From Amblyomma americanum (Eukaryota > Arthropoda > Arachnida > Ixodida > Ixodidae), in the NCBI RefSeq assembly GCF_052857255.1, contig NC_135505.1:53575102-53639101 (forward strand): a stretch of DNA of 64,000 bases, read 5' to 3'. The position numbers were made by a program, and so were the translations under genes. Below, one piece after another: positions 11,129 to 21,138 of this stretch (its first letter is position 1; every line of letters begins with the position of its first letter). The notes under the pieces are model-generated. The model was given only the letters and a program-made list of their open reading frames with translations, was not told the origin of the DNA and ran no database searches.

Positions 11129-11868
11129 ATGGCTTCCACAGCGAGAACTTCACCGCAGCTGACAATCCACAACATCTTTCGTACATGCACCATTTTCCAG
11201 TGGAACGCTCGCGGGCTACGCTCTAAACTCTCAGATTTCCGACAGCTCGTGCGAGCGTACCGCTTTTCCTTCATAGTCATCTGTGATTCACGCGTCGAGG
11301 AAACTTTCCGACTCAATGGATACTATTTCCATCATTCACAACGACCAGATAACGTCAGCAGATTGCTGATAGGCTTTCGCAAGGATATCCCGGCCTCACC
11401 GGTTGATGTCCCGCCTCACAGCGACAATGAATGCGTATGCGCTGTCACAGTTATTGCCGGACAACAGTACACTCTGATTGGAGTATATCTTGAGCCAGGC
11501 ACGCCATTTGATGCTTTGAGACTTGAAGACTTGATAGCAAGGACGCCCTCTCCGCATATTATTTGCGGAGACTTCAATGCTCATAATAAAATTTGGGGCA
11601 GCTCACATACATGTGCCCGAGGTGCAAGCTAGCAAAACGTCTCTCCAAGCAATCAGTTCAGCCATTAAATGACGGCAGCATCACCTACCTCCGAGGCCCG
11701 ACGACTACCAGCAGCATCGACGTGACATTTGTCACAAGTTCATTCGCCCACAACTTTGGCTGGTGCTCTGATTTGGAGACACGTGGAAGCGACCATTACC
11801 CAATCCTCATATCGGCTTTCCATGCGCAGAGGAACCCAAAGAAATTCCTTATAAAATCTACAGACTAG
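11129..11868 (+). pseudogene. LINE ORF2 endonuclease domain, frameshifted
   Basis: ORF2 begins with an ATG at 11129, two bases after the ORF1 stop. The endonuclease belongs to the exonuclease-endonuclease-phosphatase fold and nicks the target. Blocks seen are FQWNARGLRSKLSDF (about 11196), LIGVYLEPG (about 11475), IICGDFNAHNKIWG (about 11558), SSIDVTFVTSSF (about 11712) and TRGSDHYPI (about 11780), so the N, DFN, D and SDH positions are present. The glutamate expected after the VICD stretch (about 11275) is not where I expect it. A frameshift near 11620 splits the domain into two frames (11129-11632 and 11593-11868), and a stop at 11866-11868 separates it from RT. Confidence 0.75.
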
Positions 11869-12120
11869 GACGCATACAAGGACGCTGTAAGCAGAGGAGT
11901 TACTGCGGCAACTCGCAATGCGGAATTAGCATCGACAATTGCGTATTGCCTGAGGACGAGTACACAACTTGCTGCTAAAAATGATAACCCACCTTCAAAT
12001 GATGACACATTCCAAAGGCTTTGCGCTATACGCAGGCGAGCTGAAAGGAAAGCTCTGCGCACAAAAAGCCTCGATGACCTACGTGCATGCCGACGGGCAC
12101 AACGTCACATTCGATGCTAC

Positions 12121-13825
12121 ATGAATAAACTCAGTCGGCAAAAGTGGCGTGACATTTGTTCTACGCTGGATGTGCGCAAACCAGTAACCAATATTTGGCG
12201 GATAGTTACAGGTATGCGCACGGCACTTCAACAACTCCACCCCTTCGCTGCACTCTCCCTTCACGAACAAAAATCTATAAAAGAAGTCTCAGAAGAATAC
12301 TGCAAGCTGCTGTCGGCAGGGTCAGGGCATTCGACACTCTCCGCAGATGGTCAAACAGGCATCCCAAAGGCGGCAGTGCCAGCGTTAGACCTGCCTTTCA
12401 CAATGGAAGAACTATCCACAGCTATCGCGGAGACAAACAGGCACACGTCTCCGGGTCATGATGAGGTGACCTATGACGCCATTGCAAAGCTACCCCACAC
12501 CTCCCGTCTTCGACTCCTGGAGTATTACAATTCTTCCTGGATGGCTGGTGAGGTCCCCACGGAATGGAAGCTGGCGCAAATCGTGCCCGTTTTGAAACCC
12601 TGTAAGCAGCCAACAAGCTACGCATCATTCCGGCCCATTGCCCTACTGAGCTGCGTAGGTAAGCTCATGGAGCGCATGATCTGCAAGCGCATAACTTGGT
12701 TCCTAGAAAGCCGAAATGAGTTCTCCCAAGGAATGAACGGGTCCGTCAAAACAGGTCTGCGACTGACAATATCATCGCCCTCGTCTCATCAATTTAGGAG
12801 TACCTTCATGCTGGGTACATCCCAACAGCCGTTTTCTTAGACATCAAGGCCGCTTTTGACTCCGTCTTTCACCATGCAATTCTCGCAGCCTTTGGCAGTC
12901 TTGGCCTTGGATGAAGGCTATACAAGTGGATTGGGCATTATTTAAAAGAACGAGAAATTTTTATTAGCACTCCAAACGGTCCAACACGCTTTCACGCAGT
13001 GGAGAGGGGCGTACCACAGGGAGCGGTGCTCCGTCCTCTCCTGTTCAATATTGTCCTTATTCACATAAGAAGACACCTTCCGCGAGGGGTCCGCATAAGA
13101 ATTTATGCTGATGATATCTGCATCTGGACCGCGTCACGTTCGCGCTATATTACCCAGCAACGTCTTCAGAGAGCACTATTGCACACTTCGATGTACCTGG
13201 CTTCCAGAGGTCTTCGTCTCTCGCCAGAAAAGAGTGTTGCAATGGCGTTTACAAGAAAAACGATGACCCGATATCCGCTGCTCCTAGGCGGACGATCGCT
13301 GCCATATGTACGATCTCAGCGATTCCTGGGTGTTGTAATCGACTATAATCTGTCATGGTCACCTCAGATCAAAAAACTCCGTGCGAGGATTACTGCAGCA
13401 TCGCAAGTGTTCAGGTTCATGGCGGGAACAAGGTGGGGTAGCAACTGCCGATCAATGCTTCTGCTTGAAAAAGCCTGCGTTGAAGGAACCTTGCGCTACT
13501 GTCTACCAGTGCTTCAAAGATTATCTACATCAAGCAATAAGACTCTCAATGCCGCACGGAACAACTGCCTGCGAATATGTCTTGGCCTCCCAAAGGGTTC
13601 TTCTGCATCAGGAACAGTAGCCGAGGCAGGATGTCTCCCACTAGAGGTAATTGCCGCCCAGGAAACTATGCGTACCCATCTCCGCCATGTCCTGCAAGGG
13701 AAGAAGCACTTCCTACACCGTGTCCACCTAACTCACAGCAACTCTAGCTTTGGCCAGGCAGTGCAGCTCCTGCCCCTTCCTACTATTAATCAGCCTCAGA
13801 AACTACAACCTCTGGCCTTTCCTCC
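12121..13825 (+). pseudogene. LINE ORF2 reverse transcriptase domain, frameshifted
   Basis: This region encodes the reverse transcriptase in two frames. The first (12121-12840) has NRHTSPGHDEVTYDA, altered from the usual SPGPDG, then FRPIALLSCVGKLMERMI. After a shift at about 12770-12840 the palm continues with FLDIKAAFDSVFHHAIL (about 12837), GVPQGAVLRPLLFNI (about 13010) and the catalytic YADDICIW (13104-13127), followed by FLGVVIDYNLSW (about 13324). The thumb/connection is open to about 13860. All the main RT aspartates are present, so the domain itself is well conserved and only indels break it. Confidence 0.8.
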
Positions 13826-14422
13826 ATGGACACTCTCTCCTCTAAAGGTGAAGAAGGCTGTTCCAGGTGTGAATGCAAAGAGCCGCATGCCACAGGCAGC
13901 ACTTCTGCAAGCTACTCTCGCCTACTTAATCGAATATACGCAGCACACCCATATCTTACCGATGGTTCAACTACTAAAGAAACTTCTTCTTGTGGCCTTT
14001 ATGTGCCTTCAACAGGCCATGCACTTTCTTACCGGCTGCAGCGGGGGACGTCCTCTACAACAGCTGAGCTTCACGGCATTAAGGAAGCTGTTTCTTACAT
14101 CCTGCGCCGAACCGCCGGCCGTTGGGTTATCTTCACCGATTCAAAAGCATCTCTGCAGATCCTGGCCAACCTGCTGAAGAAAACGAATCACCAGCCAGTT
14201 TCCCTGGACATTGGGTATATCCATCATTTAGCTATTGCCGCAGGCCACTGCATAACATTTCAGTGGGTACCTGCTCACTGTGGCATTATGGCTAATGAAA
14301 AAGCAGATGAAGCCGCCCGTAAGGGCCATCAACATCAGAGATACATTCGAAGTTTTCTCACGAAATCTGATGCGTCCCAAATGGCTAAAAGTTTTGCGAA
14401 CAAAGAAACGTATCGGCTTTAG
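13826..14422 (+). pseudogene. LINE ORF2 RNase H domain
   Basis: A separate open frame carries a complete type-I RNase H signature: YLTDGSTT (first Asp, about 13960), SSTTAELHGI (Glu, about 14055), VIFTDSKAS (second Asp, about 14130) and WVPAHCGIMANEKADEAA (His and final Asp, about 14265). This enzyme removes element RNA after first-strand synthesis. Its presence after RT is what places this LINE in the I group rather than in Jockey or CR1. A frameshift near 13825-13870 separates it from the RT frame, and another at about 14330-14400 separates it from the zinc tail. Confidence 0.8.
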
Positions 14423-14816
14423 AGTTTGCCGACACATCAGTACCAATTTCTTCACTCAATCGACCCACATCTTAGATCAAGACTCTCACCCAGAATTCCT
14501 CGACAACCCGAAACACTATCACCGACTTCGTCTGAATGCTGCATATACAAATGGCCTGCGATACCGTTTTGGACAAATGAACAGTCCGCATTGTGACAAC
14601 TGTGCTTCGATAGAAACTGTGGAACATATCCTGCTTGAGTGCCCTGCGTATGCTAACGAGCGTGCGTACTATGAACATTGCATGCAGAAGCTCTGCCCAG
14701 TGCCCCTAACAATGGACAAAGTTTTAGGCCCCTTAGCCTGCTTCAGGCAAGAGAGACTTGCAATGAACTTTCTTTTTACATATTTAAAAGACATTGGACA
14801 TCTCGATAAGCGCTAA
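14280..14816 (+). pseudogene. LINE ORF2 C-terminal zinc tail
   Basis: This frame carries the end of ORF2. The clear block is HCDNCASIETVEHILLECPA (about 14589-14645), a C-x2-C-x(8)-H-x(4)-C zinc motif that closes the ORF2 of many LINEs with RNase H. It runs to a stop at 14814-14816, after which the 3' UTR begins. The first 100 bases of this frame overlap the RNase H frame and are not meaningful on their own. Confidence 0.7.
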
Positions 14817-15101
14817 ATTCACTTGCAGGTTACCTTCATCTTCTTGGAGTGAACTTCATCAGCCCATTCGTCGGACTATGCACTCCATCATTCCATAGGT
14901 TACATCAATACTCGCCACTGCATCCTTAGTACCCATTTCATGGCTGCATTTTATCTTCGTTTTTTTTCCACCTCTTCCACGCTGCTCTCCTTCAGTCTTT
15001 ATCTCCCAAATTCCCCTCCCTACGCAGAGTAGCATGCCAGCGATATTGAAACGCCGGCTAAATTCTCTGTTTCTTCAATAAAGAGTCTCTCTCTCTCTCT
15101 C

Positions 15102-15248
15102 GCCTACCCTCTCCTGTCAATCGTTTCCCGCTCTCCACCTCCTTCTATGACATGCTGGCAGTGGACGTGGTGGCTAGCCCTCCAGTAGACAGGCCCATGT
15201 CTTCCCCTTTCTATCCTTCTATCATCCACTGAAGCATTGTCAAAAAAA
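15102..15248 (+). mobile_element. Likely remaining 3' end of the GC-rich LINE
   Basis: After the (TC)n end of the inserted LINE, a short stretch runs to CATTGTCAAAAAAA at about 15232-15247. Gypsy protease sequence resumes immediately afterwards. The A-rich end on the gypsy side and the lack of gypsy similarity suggest that this is the 3' UTR and tail of the LINE that starts at 7846. This is an inference from position and the A-run, not from direct similarity. Confidence 0.45.
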
Positions 15249-16045
15249 TACTTATCCGTCGACTTTAGTAGTTCTGCAGCAATGATGCCGCGATGTCATA
15301 ATGGGCACGGATTTTCTAATTGAGCATCAGGCGATCTTTAACCTTCGATCCAAGCTCAGCACGCTTTCGATGGAGAAATCCATCTCTTCGATGGCAGCCA
15401 AGGAGCAGCATGTTGTCCCCAGTGACTTCTATGAAAACGTTAGCATCTAGTCCCGATCAAGCGTCATGATTAGGTACCTCGGATGCCAACAACGCGGAAG
15501 TTATCATCGGAGTGCTTTTAGTGTGATGGATCGTCATTTAAAAAGGCACATTTCCACAATGGGCGCGCTGACGTGCTGCTGACGTACTTTACCTAAGGAA
15601 AATCGGCGTTTTAACAAAGAAATTACGGTTGATTTCTGCGACTAAATACCCAACGTTTACGAAGCCTTCGCCCTGTCTAATCGTGTGCCAGAAGATTCAC
15701 TGAAGGAAGGTCACAAGCACGTCTTCGATATTACCCTGCTCGGCGCCGGAGTACACAAGACCAGATGCCCAATCAGCTTCGTGCTAAAACGAGTGCTTCT
15801 CATCATTTTTAAAGGTCCAACGAACGCCGATTACCAAGCGTCGCTTTTTAACCGACCAGCACGCCCGACCTCTATGCCAAAGCGCCCACAATGTGTAGCC
15901 TCGAGGACGAGAAGCCATCCGAGACTAAGTAGACAAAATGGTTCGCATAGACATGATCTAGACATTTTAAGAGCCCCTGGGCGGCACCGGTTGTTCTAGT
16001 GAGGAAGAAAGACGGCGAGCTTCGATTCTTATATTATTATTTTGT
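15249..16045 (+). pseudogene. Ty3/gypsy protease end and start of RT, relic (continuation of 6798-7845)
   Basis: The plus strand reads TYPSTLVVLQQ, a stop, then CRDVIMGTDFLIEHQAIFNL (about 15260-15335), the C-terminal half of a gypsy aspartic protease. The linker to RT follows with AAKEQHVV and ENVSI (about 15400-15445) and SRSSVMI. Near 15962-16026 the frame SPWAAPVVLVRKKDGELRF is the first conserved block of gypsy RT. Then similarity stops. This half begins where the protease half at 7845 broke off, on the same strand, so both belong to one element split by LINE insertions. Several stops show that it is old. Confidence 0.75.
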
Positions 16046-17259
16046 TCGCATCACGCACACAAGACGCCGGAAGCCTGTAGGAATAGCTCTCATCTAGGCA
16101 GCTTGAGAAGTCTGCAGGCCCCCATGCTGCAACATAAAGCAGTGGTCAACAAATTGTAAAACAAAAAAAAGGAATTCGAACACAATGTTTTCAACTGAGT
16201 AGAAAAAGAAAGATGACTTTCAACGTTTAAAAAACCACTTTAGAGTCCAGAAGTACAAACTCTGTGCATTGAAACTCCGCACCATAATAAAAAGTTTGCA
16301 TTCACAATTTACAAAAAGTTATTAGATTAACGAAGATAACCCACACAAAGTCCAAACTCGATACAGTGAGTAAAATTTCGACAGGAGTTTACCGTAGCAA
16401 ATGAAAGTACCTGTAAAGAGAACCAGCGATAATATAGTGTTGTGTCTTTTGTAATAACAAAACAAATCAAGAAGTTTCTGGAAAATAATGTTCTCTGATC
16501 CTGTTTTACTATGCAACGCAAATAACCCTCTTGGCAACCGGTTTTAGCATTTGCAAACGATACGTATTCTTACAAGTGCCGTTTTGTCAAATCTCCAATT
16601 CCGCGTGCTATATATATTAGAGCAAATTTTTAGGTTCGCTAATTTTCATCATAAAAAGGTATTATTTTTAATTATTTTTTATATTGTTTGCTGAGGCGAT
16701 AATTGGAGAATGCAGAAACAGGACGTTCATTATACAGGGCAAATAAGGGTTCAGACAGATAGCATGTAGGAGCATTTGAAACAGCACCTAGAAACCTTTT
16801 TTTGCAGAACAAGAATTTTATAAAGAGAGCTTTGTGCTGTGGTGGAGGGGAGGCCAAACTACATAGTAGTAAAATAAGGCTCGACCAAAATATTGTATTA
16901 AAGAGTAACATCATTACATTAAGCAGCAGTATACTTGCATCTCGTTATATGAGTGCAACTACTTGCTAGAGTTTTTGTTAAATATATTAAATGTTCATTC
17001 CAAGACACGGCCTGTTGAAAGACAAAACGTATTGATTTAATTCGAGGTATTGTTTCAACTGAGATTGATTTTAGATAAGCACTTTGCTTTCTTGTTGCGC
17101 TTGTCTCGTTAGCGAGAAATAAACTGAATTTCTTGTTTTTGTATTTATTTTTAAATGTTTTCTTCTGTCCAATTTTTTACCTTAGCTAGCATTTCGCTAG
17201 TGTCACCACTTCGAGCACTTTTGCGTGCGCTCCCAGACACCCTTAGAGCGTATAAAGGA
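16046..17259. other. AT-rich stretch without recognised genes
   Basis: I see no conserved protein motif, RNA gene or clear repeat boundary here. Open frames on the minus strand (16322-16537, 16672-16914) look hydrophobic by chance, as is usual for AT-rich DNA. The rest of the gypsy element and its 3' LTR, expected next, are not visible. Confidence 0.5.
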
Positions 17260-18062
17260 AGCGGTCTCGGTCACAAAGAAGGTTCGCGTCAAGCACGTCA
17301 AGCGCGGTTGAAGATAGACCTCGGTCACTCTTGCATCCGTCAATTCAACCACGCGCGTTTCCTGGGCATCATTATTGATTCCCGTCTACAGTGGCGAAAA
17401 GCTGTAGACACGATTGTTTCATCTATATCTTCTCGTCTCAATGTGCTCCGTAGAATTGCACGTGAGCAATGGGGAAACCATCTTTCTTCAATGGTCAAAC
17501 TTCATGAAGCGCTGGTGGTCAGCCGGATAATGTATCAATTACCTTTAATTTCCCCCTCGGCACACCACTTGAGCGTCTCGAAGTTGTCCACAGAAATGGC
17601 CTAAGAGCCATTGGAGTTCCCCAGGCGGCTGCGAATAAGGCAGTACTTCATGAGTACCTATCGAAACCTTTTAGCATTATCGCTTCTCAGAGACTATTAA
17701 TGCATCTTGACCGCTTAGGGGAGACGGTAGCTGGGCGATCCCTTCTCCAGCGGCTCTCCAAGAGATGTGAGTCGGAGGCTTACTTGGCGCTCAATACTCT
17801 TAGTTCTTTAGGCATTTTTGTCCGGAGGCAAAGGAAACGGTTGAAACACCCCTGGTCTTTTCCGACCCTCGACTGTAAGGTTACAATTCCCCATGTGAGC
17901 GCAAAGCGCAGCTCACCTTTGGCAGCAACGCGTTCGCTTGTACTGGAATAGTTGCAGAGTATGCCTGCCATCTTCAAATTTTCACGGATGGTTCTGTGAA
18001 CAAGATCAAACAAGCTAGCGCAGCGGCTTTTTACATTCCTTCTTTGGACTGTAAGTGGTCCC
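17260..18062 (+). mobile_element. I-type LINE fragment (RT thumb to start of RNase H)
   Basis: A plus-strand fragment with RARFLG-type RT blocks: QFNHARFLGIIIDSRLQW (about 17341), ISSRLNVLRRIAREQWG (about 17430), then in another frame VVHRNGLRAIGVPQAA (about 17588) and ending with LQIFTDGSVNKIKQASAAAF (about 17975). The last is the first aspartate block of RNase H. The fragment is truncated at both ends: 5' inside RT, 3' within RNase H, where a minisatellite begins. At least three frame changes show that it is non-functional. Confidence 0.75.
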
Positions 18063-18132
18063 AGTCAAAACGCACTACAGGATTCTAAGACAGAAAATTT
18101 CTGTAGTCTGTAGTCTTGTCGTATTTTGGGCA

Positions 18133-18372
18133 TGTCTCGTGTAGTCTGTCTTGTCTTCTGTAGTCTGTCTTGTCTTTTGTAGTCCTGTCTTATGTAGTCT
18201 GTCTTGTCTTTTGTAGTCTGTCTTGTCTTTTGTAGTCCTGTCTTCTGCAGTCTGTCTTGTCTTTTATAGTCTTGTCTTCTGTAGTTTGTCCTCTCTTTTG
18301 CAGTCTGTCTTGACTTCTGTAGTCTGTCTTGTCTTCTGTAGTTTGCCTTGTCTTCTGTAGTGTGTCTTGTGT
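18133..18372. repeat. Minisatellite, about 19-bp unit
   Basis: Tandem copies close to GTAGTCTGTCTTGTCTTCT, with shorter variants of about 14-15 bases (GTAGTCCTGTCTTCT type), run for about 240 bases. Flanking sequence from about 18090 shows a few degraded copies. Because 19 is not a multiple of three, the minus strand stays open in overlapping frames, giving artificial Gln/Arg/Lys/Asp-rich peptides. I do not regard those as genes. Confidence 0.85.
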
Positions 18373-18599
18373 AGTGCTCGTACACTGTGTAACAGTCGTT
18401 ATTGTGTCACCTGTCAATTAACACAGGATTTGCATTCTGGAGTTGGCAATGCACAAACATGCACAGCTTGTTAATGGTCGTCTGTCACTTAACACAAGCT
18501 TTGTGCATTGCAGAGTAATTCGTGCACAAAACCCCTAGAATTGAAATGAAAATGATCAATTTTTGTTTACTGTTTCGTGATTTTTTTTTCGAGCTTGCT

Positions 18600-19330
18600 G
18601 ATGCATGCTGTCCAGCGTTGTCCTGGCCGCAGGTTCCTAGATACATCGCCCATGAGCCAAGAAAATTGGTCTTTCTCTTGGCTGAAAAAAAGAAAAAATA
18701 GAGATCACCGCTGCTACCTGCACAAAAAAAATGTGAAAGCGCTGATGCCTCCTCGACACTGGTCGCCTTTCAAATTTGGCGCCAAGGTTGTTTTCTCGTT
18801 GACTTGATTGGTTATCAATTAACTCTTATTTTACCCTCATTTCATCCCAGCAACGATTTCGAGTTTTCAAATTTTCCTCCATGGATCGTTCCTACCCACT
18901 CACTGAATACCCGCACAGTCTAATCACCCGTTCATTGCCTTTCGCTTCTCAATAATTATCTAATTGCCTCTAATTTATCATTCTCTTTCCTATCTCCTGG
19001 TCAAGTATAGGACACTTATCACTGGTCACGTGATTGCTCATTTCGAGTTTTCAAACTTGGCGCCAAGCTTTGGATTTGTCAATGCTTCCAATTTTTCAAA
19101 CTTGGCACTATGCTGTAGCTCCACCTACTTTCAGCGTTTTCAAATTTCGCGGCACTTTTTCACTGACCCAGCCATTTTTTGGACATTTTTGGCTGTAAAT
19201 AATTATCCGATTATAAAATTTTCTTTTCGAGCAGCATCCTCACATCATCCTCTGCCAATTACACAACCAATCGTATGACGCTATCTCTTCTGAGTTGCCA
19301 CAACTGCTGCGGACACGATCCCCGGCAACA
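18600..19330. repeat. Region with recurring TTTTCAAA...TTGGCGCCAA motifs
   Basis: The string TTTCAAATTTGGCGCCAAG or close variants recurs at about 18768, 19044 (TTTTCAAACTTGGCGCCAAG), 19095 (TTTTTCAAACTTGGCA) and 19137 (TTTTCAAATTTCGCGG). It looks like a degenerate short repeat. The TTGGCGCC core is palindromic and resembles E2F-type sites, but nothing shows function. Confidence 0.35.
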
Positions 19331-19418
19331 TAGCCTAGTAAACTTCTCACTTTATTCAAAATGTTGTAATACTGAACAAGGCTTATGACTGGCCAAGTTG
19401 GTACTGACTCACCTTAAA

Positions 19419-21138
19419 ACCAGCCAGAACACACAAGACATGAGCGCAAGAGGCGGGACTAACAAATTTAATTGAAGATTTTGATTATTTGATTTGTGAG
19501 GGATTAACGCTCCAAAGTGACTTAGGCTATGAGGGACGCAGTAGTGGAGGGCTCCAGAAATTTTGACCCTGGGTTTCTTAAGCGTGCACTGACAACGCAC
19601 AGTACACGGGCCTCTAAAATTTAGCCTCCATTGAAATTTGACTGGCGCGGCCAGGATCGAACCTGCGTCTTTTGGGACAGCAGCCGAGTGCCATAACCTC
19701 TGAGCCACCGCGGCGGCATCATTGAAGGAAAGCCGCAAAAGAAGACCTGCGAAGAGATACAAGCGCACAATAACCAAAAGCAGTGAAAGGGCGAAGTGCA
19801 ATCAAAGGTCACTGGCATACTAATGAATCATCTAAAAAAGCAAATTCCTTACGGTGAAGGTTTACTGATGGCTTAGCCACACGTGTCCTTAGCCATATCG
19901 ATGTAGTAAGCCTCAACTATCTACCGACAGATTTATCCCTTCCATAAACCACTGATGTGTCGTGGAAATTAGGCGTGCAAAGAGACAGGTCATCCTCAGA
20001 TTTGCATTCACAAGATTGAGCATGCAGTGCCAGATTAGAATTTGCCTTCCCCCTATAGAGTGAAAGTGCTCAGCCAGGTCCAAATTCAGATATCTGCCTG
20101 TCTGCCCATATTAGTTGCAGCCATAAGGCAGTGGAACGCAATAAACTCAATTACTTTTGCAAGTGGTGAACCTTTTTTTTGTCACACTGTCCATTGTGGA
20201 CAAGTACCCAGTTTTATCAAGCCTTTTTAATGGCGGCGCAAAGGCCTCCTGTCTTGCACTTCGCTGTTAAGACAACAGCAGCATTATGCTTTCCCGCGAC
20301 TTTCTTGAGACTGTGAAATACTGTGGAGGTAAGGTGTATCAGCATCATCGGAGTATGTGCTCCTTACCCTCGAGCGAGTGAAAACATACTATGAGAGGTT
20401 GTTGAGATGGGCAAGTGGGAACCCAGCTGCTTGGAAACCTGCTACAAGAATGCATCCTCAGCAGTGATGGCATGACTTATGTAAAGCTGATCTCATGCAC
20501 ACGATTGCGCACCCATCAAGTGTTTCCATCTTTACTGACCTTAACCAGCGACAAATACACCTTTTCATCATCCTTCTCCAGCAACGAGTGGTCCGACTCG
20601 TAGCTAAAAAGAGCCTTGCCCGATCTTTAGCTGTAGCCCCGACAAACATATCCGTCCACAAAACGCAGGTCTGCATCAAGAAACTGCTAACGGTTCTGCT
20701 TAGACAATTTTGATGTAAAAGACAGGCCTTGACCGCATGCCTTAAAGACTCCTAAAACATCTTGTGCCAACTTATCTGAGCCTTCTGTGTCCAGAAAAAT
20801 TAGATAGTCATGAACATAACGAAATGCTACTATGCCAAGGTCTTCCAAACAGGGCTCTAATGCCTTATCGACTTTAGACAAAAAAATGTTTCTGAGCAAA
20901 GGTACGACCTGCGTGTAAATACCGCCCTGCCAACTGACAAATGCGGATTTGCAGTAGAAGGACAACAGCCCCATGAAGCCAGCAACCGAAATCACGCAAT
21001 CATCTGTAAAAGCATGTTCATTGTTCACCCTGATGCAGTTTGCACATGTCACAATGAATAGTGCAGGCCCTCCATGTCGATGCCCACTGCAGAGCACCTG
21101 CCCAGGTTGCTGTCCACAAGAAACTACAACTCCACAGA
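19419..21138 (-). mobile_element. Penelope-like element, minus copy of a head-to-head pair
   Basis: A 5'-truncated Penelope-like retroelement on the minus strand. The RT palm lies at about 21010-20700 with SWQGGIYTQ, KALEPCLEDLGIVAFRYVHD and YLIFLDTEGSDKLAQDVL. The catalytic YVDD box reads YVHD, so one aspartate is lost. Downstream (20460-19850) only scattered similarity to the plus copy remains. The 3' end reaches about 19419, where the strand reads the complement of TGTTCTGGCTGG, matching the end of the plus copy at about 22447. A SINE interrupts this tail at 19478-19720. Similarity between the two arms runs over more than 1 kb. Confidence 0.7.
19478..19720 (-). mobile_element. tRNA-derived SINE (copy A) with 7-bp target duplication
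   Basis: On the minus strand the element starts with GCCGCCGCGGTGGCTCAG, continuing into a pol III A-box-like TGGCTCAGAGGTTATGG and a B-box-like GGTTCGATCC about 50 bases on. An unrelated body and an AT-rich tail follow. It is flanked by ATTGAAG at 19471-19477 and 19721-19727. The same family occurs at 29837-30088. It lies inside the 3' tail of the minus Penelope copy, so it is younger than that element. A cell tRNA gene is unlikely because the cloverleaf does not close and the body is 240 bases long. Confidence 0.85.

Larger units (their letters stand above)
9656..15101 (+). mobile_element. Near-full-length I-type LINE with ORF1, EN, RT, RNase H
   Basis: This is the best preserved retroelement in the window, about 5.4 kb. 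It has a 5' leader, ORF1 with cysteine-rich knuckles, ORF2 with endonuclease, reverse transcriptase, RNase H and zinc tail, then a 3' UTR ending in AATAAAGAG followed by a (TC)n tract at about 15082-15101. ORF2 carries several frameshifts, so it is not autonomous as sequenced, but ORF1 is open for 368 codons. It lies inside the 3' UTR of the GC-rich LINE: sequence resembling the end of that element continues at 15102. The two boundaries are inferred from where recognisable LINE sequence starts and stops. I could not prove a target-site duplication. Confidence 0.8.

Noticed and set aside
18065..18417. Minus-strand ORFs rich in Gln, Arg, Lys and Asp
   Set aside because: They are translations of the 19-bp tandem repeat in overlapping frames, not genes.
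19640..19720. tRNA-like A and B boxes that could suggest tRNA genes here and at 30010-30088 and 60328-60400
   Set aside because: Each is followed by a 160-190 base unrelated body and flanked by short target duplications, so they are SINEs. Cloverleaf stems do not close properly.
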